DNA of 64,000 nt from Telopea speciosissima. Its lineage: Eukaryota > Streptophyta > Magnoliopsida > Proteales > Proteaceae. Of this stretch, positions 56,249-64,000 are shown piece after piece. Below the pieces are notes generated by a model. The model was given only the letters and a program-made list of their open reading frames with translations. It searched no databases and was not told the DNA's origin. The stretch lies in NCBI RefSeq assembly GCF_018873765.1, contig NC_057922.1:63574755-63638754 (forward strand). The letters are read 5' to 3'. The translations under genes and the position numbers were made by a program. Each line of letters starts with the position of its first letter. The stretch's first letter is position 1.

Positions 56249-56732
56249 TTTCTTCGTCTTCCCGGTAAGAAGCATCATCACTCTATTATCAGATCTTGCT
56301 TCTGAGAAATGTTCGATACCTACATGCTAATCCACCTACGAACTCGATCTAAGGTCTGGTTTTGGAAGAGGAAAATGCTTTACATTAACTAATTCTCTAA
56401 TTTCGAAAACTGTATATCTTAACTCTTTATAATTGTGATTAATTCCTTCATCTGTATCATATGATCCTCCTCTTCGTTTTTCTCTTTCTACAGCACATGG
56501 TTAAGGTTTCGGTCAGTCTAGGGTTAGGTTCTCATCTTTTTTAGATCCCTTGTTTTTTTCTCTCTCTCTTTTCTTCTTTCGGGAGACACGAGATCCTTTC
56601 GCTGTTTTGTACAGTTTTGGTTTTGATATGGAAGCATATCAGAGGTGAAAAAGAGGAGAAACGGGTCTCTTTTTTTAATCATTTCAGATTTCTTCTTCAA
56701 CTAATTTAATCTAATCTTCCAAAGTGGCGAAG

Positions 56733-57788
56733 ATGAGTTTGAGCACTGCTGCCGAAGAAGATTCGGCTCCAGAAATACATCTTCCGGCGGATATCGATTG
56801 GCAAATGCTGGACAAATCCAAGTTCTTTTTCCTTGGTGCCGCTCTCTTCTCTGGAGTCTCTGCTACCCTTTACCCTGTCGTCGTCCTCAAGACTCGGCAA
56901 CAGGTATCACAGACGCAGGTCTCTTCCATTAGAACGGCCTTTACGATCTTGCGTCACGAGGGCATCAGAGGCCTATACAGAGGCTTTGGTACTTCCCTGA
57001 TGGGAACAATCCCTGCTCGTGCCCTGTACATGACAGCTCTAGAGGTCACTAAGAGTAGTGTGGGAACCGCAACTGTCCGTTTGGGTTTCCCAGAACCGAC
57101 GGCCGCTGCTATCGCCAACGCCGCCGCTGGACTAAGCTCTGCGATGGCCGCACAGCTTGTTTGGACACCGATCGATGTTGTCAGCCAACGGCTCATGGTC
57201 CAAGGCTGCTCCGGCAATCCCAACAGCCCGAATGCACCCCCTTGTAAATATCGTGGTGGGATCGATGCATTCAGGAAAATTCTCAACGCCGACGGTTTGC
57301 GGGGTCTGTACAGGGGATTTGGTATGTCCATATTGACCTACGCTCCCTCGAATGCAGTTTGGTGGGCATCATATTCTGTGGCACAGAGACTTGTTTGGGG
57401 TGGAATTGGTTGCTATCTCTGCAAGAGAGACGATGAGAGTAAGGAGAATAGTAACAACAACGGCAGCTTCCGGCCGGATTCGAAAACAGTGGTGGCAGTG
57501 CAGGGAGTAAGTGCAGCTATGGCTGGTGGGGTTTCGGCATTGATTACAATGCCGCTTGATACAATCAAAACGAGATTGCAGGTTTTGGATGGGGAGGAGA
57601 ATGGACGTCGGCCACCAACAGTTGGGCAGACTTTTAAGAATTTAGTTAAAGAAGGTGGATGGTCTGCTTGTTACAGAGGATTAGGCCCTAGATGGGCTTC
57701 CATGTCCATGTCTGCAACTACCATGATCACAACTTACGAGTTTCTCAAACGTATGTCTGCTAAGAATCAAGAAAACTTGTCTGCATGA
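56733..57788 (+). CDS. SLC25A44: Mitochondrial carrier protein, SLC25A44 type, intronless
   Basis: A single uninterrupted frame of 351 aa starts at ATG 56733 (MSLSTAAEEDSAPEIHLPAD). Three carrier repeats carry the PX[DE]XX[KR] signature or a close form: PVVVLKTR at about 48, PIDVVSQR at 146 and PLDTIKTR at 274. Each is followed by the GLYRGFG / ACYRGLG box. The C-terminus SMSATTMITTYEFLKRM is typical of the At1g72820/At5g15640 group, intronless in Arabidopsis too. It sits in the mitochondrial inner membrane. The animal member imports branched-chain amino acids; the plant substrate is not established. In the first repeat the acidic residue of the signature is Val, as is usual in this subfamily. 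No damage was seen. Confidence 0.93.
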   Translation: MSLSTAAEEDSAPEIHLPADIDWQMLDKSKFFFLGAALFSGVSATLYPVVVLKTRQQVSQTQVSSIRTAFTILRHEGIRGLYRGFGTSLMGTIPARALYMTALEVTKSSVGTATVRLGFPEPTAAAIANAAAGLSSAMAAQLVWTPIDVVSQRLMVQGCSGNPNSPNAPPCKYRGGIDAFRKILNADGLRGLYRGFGMSILTYAPSNAVWWASYSVAQRLVWGGIGCYLCKRDDESKENSNNNGSFRPDSKTVVAVQGVSAAMAGGVSALITMPLDTIKTRLQVLDGEENGRRPPTVGQTFKNLVKEGGWSACYRGLGPRWASMSMSATTMITTYEFLKRMSAKNQENLSA

Positions 57789-57927
57789 ACAAGTTAGCAA
57801 CCCAGAGGTGAACTCAAAAGTCTCATTAATGGAAAACCCAAAAAACAAAGAAGTTTTATTATTTGTTGTTTTAAATATATAAATAATTTTTGTTTCTCCT
57901 TTTAAATCTTATCCATTTCCATTTTGT

Positions 57928-58106
57928 CGTGGGACCTATGGTTCTAATGGTTATGGCATGTGCATTTTAGAATTTTGATAGGTAGGTAAATTCTGGGTTT
58001 GATACCCACAATCTCGGGCTTCCATTGGATAGGACTTGTTAATTCTTCACCTAGCCAAAGTATTTGGAAGCGTTTGGTCACCAAGTCAGGTTTATCTTTT
58101 TTTTTT
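57928..58106 (+). mobile_element. Possible tRNA-derived SINE
   Basis: A stretch beginning cctatggttctaatggttat holds gggtttgatacccac (57997-58011 region), close to a pol III B box (GGTTCGANNCC with one change), and ends in a T-run at 58094-58106. No TSD was identified, so this is tentative. Confidence 0.3.
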
Positions 58107-58408
58107 CTTGTAGAAGGAATTCTTCCTTTTTTTATGGGTGAAGAAAATTCTTCCTTTTTTATGGGTGAAGAAAATTAGTCATGGAAGTATTGTTTTCTTT
58201 TAAAAAAACAAAAAATTATTGAACATTTGATCTCTCTCTCTAGAAAGTATAGAATTCTGTAAAAAATGATTGGTATGGTGCGGTGGCCGGTTGGTGGGTC
58301 AATCCTTATTCCCAATAATTAATTTGAGATAATGTAATAAGCAAGCAAATAGAAATGAAATAACAGTTCTCCATTGGGTAAAAATCAATTCTTTTTGGGA
58401 TGATAAGA
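58107..58408 (+). repeat. Direct repeat, copy 1 of 2
   Basis: From cttgtagaaggaattcttcc to gggatgataaga this 302-bp block is nearly identical to 59162-59459. The two differ by a few bases and small homopolymer changes. Confidence 0.9.
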
Positions 58409-59161
58409 TTCCAAACCATACCTAGATTTGAAAACATAATTAAAAAATTATGGATTCTAAGATTGAGAAATTTAGAATTCCTACTTGAAGAAGCATTCTT
58501 GGAAAACAAAGTGAATAGATTGGGTTTTGATGATTGATTTTGAAGGGAAATCTAAAGTTATAGAACAAGAAACACAACCAATAGCTCAATAACTGCAAAG
58601 AACAAATTAGGAAGTTATGTGCGTGATAGAGAGATTATGATCTCGATGCATCGAGAAGAAAAAGATAAGAAGAACGAAACATGAAAAAGATATGGGAAAG
58701 GCTGCCATCACCCGCAGTACCCAACCTTGAAATCACCAACCGTTCAACCAAAACAAAAAAAATCCAACCGTTCTCTAAGATTGGATGGCTTTCTTGCTCA
58801 AGTGCAAAGGGATGCGACAATGGTTATGGACGTTGTGAGGGCGGCGGTGGTGGTGACAGGGCTAAGTGGTGGTGGCAGTGGTGGTGGTGACCATTACTCA
58901 CACTCGGAGAAACGGCCAGAGATGTTTTTAGGGTTTTGATATGGTTAGGGTATTATTGGAATATCACAAAAATAAGGGCATCTTGGGGTTTAAATGTAAT
59001 TAGGGTGATGATGTCATCACTTAACAGCCCTTTTTAACGGCAAGAAGTACGGTTGATAGAATCTTGGGAATGCAGGGAGGGGAGAGTCATTTCTCAAAAC
59101 CCAGGGAGGGTTTGTCATTAGACCATAATCGAGGGAGGGGAGTAATTTACTCTTTTTTTTC
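58409..59161. other. Spacer between the two direct repeats
   Basis: It includes short frames (58681-58939) with no known domain and a GGT-rich stretch (ggcggtggtggtg, about 58840-58890). No gene is supported. Confidence 0.3.
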
Positions 59162-59459
59162 CTTGTAGAAGGAATTCTTCCTTTTTTATGGGTGAAGAAA
59201 ATTCTTCCTTTTTATTGGTGAAGAAAATTAGTCATGGAAGTATTGTTTTCTTTTAAAAAACAAAAATTATTGAACATTTGATCTCTCTCTCTAGAAAGGA
59301 TAGAATTCTGTAAAAAATGATTGGTATGGTGCGGTGGCCGGTTGGTGGGTCAATCCTTATTCCCAATAATTATTTTGAGATAATGTAATAAGCAAGCAAA
59401 TAGAAATGAAATAACAGTTCTCCATTGGGTAAAAATCAATTCTTATTGGGATGATAAGA
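59162..59459 (+). repeat. Direct repeat, copy 2 of 2
   Basis: This is the second copy of the block at 58107-58408, about 1.05 kb downstream, in the same orientation. The high identity suggests a recent local duplication. Confidence 0.9.
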
Positions 59460-59528
59460 GAAGGGACTGCGTATGTTACATATCTATAGGTGTGTTTCGA
59501 ATTTGACACCTTTTAGAGGAGTGGGTTT

Positions 59529-60497
59529 TTTTTTTATTTTTGTATTTTTTCGGTTGAAAGAAGATTCATTGAAAAACAGTCATTACAAGTAGTGGCCTCT
59601 TTCTCACAGAGATTCAGAAGCCATAGAGTGGAAATTGGCCAATCCATCGGTGACTCAACCGACAGGGCTAATTGGGCCAAGGAGTCTGCAACCACATTAG
59701 ACGACCTTGGAATAAAGCAAAAAGACAGGCAACAAAAGAGCTTTGAAGTTGAAGAATATCAAAGCCCACAGCATCAATCTCATAGTCGAAGCTTCTTGAA
59801 TTCGGTTGTTGAATTAGGCTTAAGCAATCCGACTCCACCACAATATGAGATAAATGGAGTTTAGCCGCTTGAAGAAGACCCGTTCGATAGCAAGCCCTTC
59901 AACGTAAAGACTAGAATCACGGAGGTACCTGAAGAAAAAGCATGTATAAGAATCCCCGATTATCCCTGATGATGATCCCTAAACCTCCTTTACCAGAATT
60001 TTTAACCCATGCTGCATCACAATTGATTTTAAGGAAAGGCTCATTAGGGGGAGTCCAAGAAAGGGAGGAAGGAAAATTTCGCTCTTCAACTTCAACAGAG
60101 ACTGAGGGAGGTTTGCAAACCACCGAAGAGAATTCTTGATGAGCTTTCTCAGCCATGGAAATAACTTGCTGTGGTGACCATTGCTTATTGTTGAAAATCA
60201 AATCGTTATGAGCCTTCCAAATGAACCAAAGTAGGAAAGAGGCCAGGGAGAATCGAGCTTGAGCCAGCTTTTTATCACTGCTGAAAATAGGATTCCAGCA
60301 CTGCAACCAATCGCTTATCTTATTGGAAGTAGGCATAGAGGTTAACTGAGATAAGGATGAGCCAAACCAAACGGCTCTAGCAAAGGGACATGTAAGGAGC
60401 GTGTGACCAATTGTTTCCAAACTTTCCCCACATCTGAAGCAAGCCGGATTAATAGGAATTTTCCTGGCTATGAAACCTTCTCCAACCGCAATTCCAT
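59529..60497 (-). mobile_element. L1-type LINE 3' fragment with 14-bp TSD
   Basis: On the minus strand the fragment starts in a zf-RVT domain (NPACFRCGESLETIGHTLLT, ARAVWFGSSLSQL), continues with an RNase H domain (FLKINCDAAWVKNSGKGGLG) and ends in a tail seen as a T-rich run at 59529-59550 on the plus strand. AGAGGAGTGGGTTT occurs exactly at 59515-59528 and 60498-60511, a LINE TSD, so the copy was 5'-truncated at insertion. The frame is open to about 59917 and broken beyond. Confidence 0.88.
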
Positions 60498-60511
60498 AGA
60501 GGAGTGGGTTT

Positions 60512-61076
60512 GCTATACGGATTGTGTGCAGTTTCATGCTATAGAAGAGGGGTATTATAGGAACATTAAAAATAGGAGCAGCATATGAGACATTGAACAA
60601 ATAACATGCATCCCCTGTAGTTTGAAACAATAACAAAACACTTCCCCTAGTTTCACCTTTTATGTGCACCTGTCCTGCCCAGGTAAACAACAAAAGACAA
60701 AGAAATACCAGCTTAAGCTGGTTAATACACTCCGATGCCTAAGTCAGAGATTGCAACAGATAAGAATCCCAAGTTAAAGAACTTGAGCAAGAAAGAAATG
60801 AATTGAGTCCCCTTACCTTGGATGGATGTGTCTATGTATAGGTTCTGGATTCTATACGATATCCAAGCCGTGCTTGATTCTAGGCGATAATATTGGTTTC
60901 ATGTAATCTTAGGTGGCAGGACCTCTGGTCAACACATGTATCGATTAGGGACGTGAATCCATTCGTTCGTTTGTTCGTTCTCAGAAGACTCAATTCTATA
61001 AAAATACCGAGGCGATTGGATCTTTGAACAGACTCATGAGAGTGGATCCGTTCGTTGTTTCGCGCAACTTTAAGAA
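60512..61076. other. Intergenic, nothing recognised
   Basis: No gene was seen. The words gaatccattcgttcg (about 60954) and ggatccgttcgttg (about 61043) recur on both sides of the rDNA relic next to it (gaatccgttcgaacc at about 61327). Confidence 0.3.
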
Positions 61077-61301
61077 TAGGGTCCAGCGGTTGGAAGAGCA
61101 CCGCACGTCGCGTGGTGTCTGGTGCGCCCTCGGCAGCCCTTGAAAATCCGGAGGACCGAGTGTCGACCATGCCCGGTCGTATTCATAACCGCATCAGGTC
61201 TCCAAGGTGAACAGCCTCTGGTCGATGGAACAATGTAGGCAAGGGAAGTTGGCAAAATGGATCCGTAACCTCGCAAAAAGGATTGGCTCTGAGGGTTGGG
61301 C
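61077..61301 (+). pseudogene. Fragment of nuclear 26S rRNA gene
   Basis: The 225 bases from tagggtccagcggttggaag through ccttgaaaatccggaggacc, cataaccgcatcaggtctcc and ggtcgatggaacaatgtagg to gattggctctgagg read as an internal segment of plant 25S/26S rRNA, with scattered C-to-T type changes. Flanking rRNA sequence is absent on both sides, so it is a dispersed relic and not part of an rDNA array. Confidence 0.85.
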
Positions 61302-62400
61302 ATGGGCGATGCTTGGGTTCGTTCGTGAATCCGTTCGAACCACAACATGAAATCCTTAGCTTGCTTAGTTCCCAGCCCAAAACCTTAGAGGTATTATGGC
61401 ATTAGGGCTTTGAGAGGGTCATTGCCGGGTCCAACAAGGTCAAGTGGGCTTAGCCCTAGCTTGGTCTTGAAGACTCAATGATTGGAAGTCTTCCAAGGTT
61501 TCCACTCATTTGGGATTAGGTCAAGAAGTTTATACTTTTTTGGGTTATGGCTTTTCTATAAAGTGTCCTTACCTCTTATGAGAGGTGTGGATGAGATGTT
61601 GAGGGTTGAGACTTCGAATCGATACATATTTCGACATATGTTCAGTTACGGTCCGAACCATACTGGGTGGGTCGTTTGGGGTTATTGGGGGGCATTTCTG
61701 TATTTTTTTGGGTTAGGGATTTTCTATAAAGTATCATTATCTCTTGTGAGACGTGTGGATGAGATATTATATGATTGGGAGACTTACAAATAAGCCCTTA
61801 CCGTTAAGTTTAAACTATTAGCTATAATTGAACTTTTAAAAATGGCTATATTACCTTTCTATTTTTTGACATGCACTATTTGAAAAAATGACCATATTAC
61901 CCTAATTGGGCATTACTACTACTACTTACAGAATACGCCCACAAATTCAAGGGAATCTACCGATATATAACTAGAAAATAGAATACCGCTAGGATATGAA
62001 CCAGTCTGCAATTCCCAAAAAAGAGAAGCTCAGATTGGCTTCAAACTAGGATCGAGTGTTACTTTATAAGGGGTAAATAAAACCCTCGAAAACTCAATAT
62101 GATCTGCTGAACAAATGAGGATTAATCAAAGAAACAATCTACCTGAAACACTACTCTAAAATAGGTACGAAATGGAGTACAAGTGATGTATTTTCCTTTT
62201 GATTTTTAATGTTAAAATTGTTGTCCCCTTTCAAAATGCGAGAGAGAAAGAAGTATGACCTTGATGGTGCCCTTTAAATGCTTAACCAGCTCGGAATCTG
62301 GAGAGGGGTCATGGGAATGCTCTGCAAGTCGATACTAGAGGACTAGGAATGTTATTTTGAGATTGATGATGAAATGTGATTCTCAAGGAGGAAGGAGAAT
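61302..62400. other. Intergenic with a duplicated 67-bp block
   Basis: About 61534-61600 and 61701-61769 are diverged direct copies (tttttgggttatggcttttc / tttttgggttagggattttc), which make a 103-codon open frame with an internal repeat. Its high cysteine-poor, Phe-rich make-up looks non-genic. Nothing else is recognised. Confidence 0.35.
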
Positions 62401-63558
62401 AATGGATGTGGAAAAGAATCATACCAGGAGGATTGCATAAGCCCGACCGGTCAATGGAGATTTTTTTTGTGGACTGAAGAGTGTCAGTTTCAGTGGGTCG
62501 GTTGGGATCCTCGGAGTGTAGGGTAGGAGGAGACGAGTTTGAGAATTCGGATGGTGTAGAAAATGCCTTGGTGGAGTGGGCAGAAGAAGTAAAGAAGAAA
62601 CCAAATCCTTTAGAGAGGCGAGGAGAGATCCTTAGTGCCTTATCAACATTTTGCTCAATGCCACTGTAACAAAGGTCGACCTTCTCCAGACTCCAATCTC
62701 TCCCTTGGCAGAGCTCTCTACCCTTCCAAGATCCTTGCCAGAAGATACCCCAACTCCTCTCTCCTTCTCCCCTTCTTCACATCTTTCATCTTCTCCATCG
62801 CTCCAATCCCCAACTTCCAACCTGGCCATGGCCTTGTCTTCATCTTCACCCTACGCACTGGTATCCACGGTGTTAGGACACCAGGAGTGGATATTGGATT
62901 ATTGGGAGGGGCAAATGGCGGAATTATTAGCAGCGCAGCGAACGACGATCCTCTCCGATTTTGTCGACAAGCAAACCCATTTCAGGGAGGTGGAGAATCC
63001 TGATGCCAGACGGAAGCTATGGCTACCTTCACCGGAGCTGGAGCTTCACAAGGGCAAAACCCTAAATCGATTTAGGGATTTCTCGGTTGGAGGAGAAGAA
63101 GGTAAATAAGGGTAAAATGGGAATTTAAAATAGGTTACTGAACTAAAAGGGTAAAATGGTCTTTTTTACTTTCAAAACTAACAGTTTATTAACACCGTGA
63201 CCTTGATGACGTCAAACCTATTACGACGTCACGATGATGTCAAAATTCAGTTTTTTTTATTTTTATAAATCTGTTGGATAGTGGATTTTACCCGTCGTTT
63301 TGGCCGGAGCGTGGCGGCGGGTCCGGCCTCCTCCGGCAGTGATCCACCCACCAAAATAATCGTCTCGCCGAGTCTTTCATTCCAGTATAAAAATTTTCAA
63401 ATTTCGTTGGTGAAAAATTCCGACAGCAACCAAAATAAGTACGGGTTCACTAGAAAAAATTCGAAAAAAAATTCGTTCTTCGTCATTAAAAATCGATTCA
63501 AGTGCTCACACAAACAAACAATCGATTCTAAATCTGTATGGATGGCTCTGATACCACT
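62401..63558 (-). mobile_element. Probable internal region of the LTR element at the right edge
   Basis: On the minus strand this lies directly inside the primer-site end of the LTR that starts at 63559. A 152-codon plus-strand frame (62651-63109) has no known domain. No gag or pol motif is visible; the extent is a guess. Confidence 0.3.
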
Positions 63559-64000
63559 TGTTAGAAAATCCTTGAGTCTTGTGCAACCTGAATCCATCTT
63601 CATATAGAGATCTAGAACACGATTGAATAAAAGAATAGGAAAATAAGGTGTGCGTGTCACCCACGTATGTTGGCGAAGAACAACAAGAAGGAAAAACTTC
63701 GAAGCTTGATTCGTTCTCGAACAATAATTGATGACCACCTCCTTTAGGAGAGACTCCCTCGGTTTGGATCTTCCACAGCCTTCTCCTCCCACTTTGGCTT
63801 CCTTTCTTGTGAGAATAATAGAGAATAAGACCAAAAGGCTGCAGGGACCCTAACCATGTATTTATAATAAATACAAACCTTAATCCAATCCACCCCTATA
63901 ATGGAAAAGACTAGTATACCCCCAATATCATTAAAACTATTCCCAAACAAGGTTTATGCCTGCGAATCCACACCAATAGGTATGACATAATTAATTAATC
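63559..64000 (-). mobile_element. 5' LTR of a retrotransposon, cut by the window edge
   Basis: On the minus strand the LTR ends ...TTTTCTAACA at 63559 and is followed by ag and tggtatcagagcca (63556-63543), a perfect methionine-tRNA primer site. The LTR carries a tttataata box at about 63870. Its far end lies beyond the window. Confidence 0.7.

Noticed and set aside
61482-61793. 103-codon frame with an internal repeat
   Set aside because: The repeat is explained by duplication of a non-coding 67-bp block at DNA level.
62651-63109. 152-codon plus-strand frame rich in Ser/Pro
   Set aside because: No domain recognised, no gene context, and it lies where the interior of an LTR element is expected.

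Overview
This is nuclear DNA from a flowering plant, most likely a eudicot. The evidence is AT-rich sequence, GT-AG introns, plant-only gene families (a plastid-movement NT-C2 protein, a WRKY factor, a class II small heat-shock protein) and a dense load of plant transposons. I cannot name the species. No bacterial genes, operons or CRISPR arrays are present.

Five host genes look intact. From left to right they are: the last exon of a TRIAP1/MDM35-like gene (+, 97-171); a coclaurine N-methyltransferase-like gene (-, 8 exons, 1164-7239, 355 aa); PMIR1/PMI1-related (+, 15492-19084, 1157 aa); a WRKY50-type group IIc factor (-, 28751-29532, 175 aa); the rRNA m5C methyltransferase NSUN5 (+, 13 exons, 34592-47992, 517 aa); and an intronless SLC25A44-type mitochondrial carrier (+, 56733-57788, 351 aa). 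The TRIAP1-like fragment is cut by the window edge, so it is counted separately from the five. A class II HSP20 gene at 48310-48776 (-) is broken by a 2-nt insertion but keeps a heat-shock-element promoter. The order TRIAP1-like/CNMT-like and PMIR/WRKY50/NSUN5 recalls, from memory, Arabidopsis At4g33100/33110-33120 and At5g26160/26170/26180, which supports the gene calls.

Almost everything between and inside these genes is transposon debris, and many insertions can be bounded exactly by target-site duplications (TSDs). Solo LTRs with 5-bp TSDs lie at 8658-9218, 32216-32604 and 38010-38344. A complete but gene-less LTR element occupies 24634-27977, and a rearranged one 21673-24480. hAT-type MITEs with 8-bp TSDs lie at 7737-8168, 11504-12001, 37288-37653 and 41484-42181. 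RTE-type LINEs occupy introns of NSUN5 (36958-38819, 45504-46392), and L1-type LINE tails lie at 50570-52095 and 59529-60497.

The most notable object is a Mutator-like element with about 250-bp inverted ends and a 9-bp TSD (53021-54869). It carries a captured piece of an LWD1-type WD40 clock gene and opens a chimeric reading frame inside its own end repeat (a Pack-MULE). A 225-bp relic of nuclear 26S rDNA lies at 61077-61301. I found no wholly new multi-gene system; the novelty is in gene capture, nesting and pseudogene formation.
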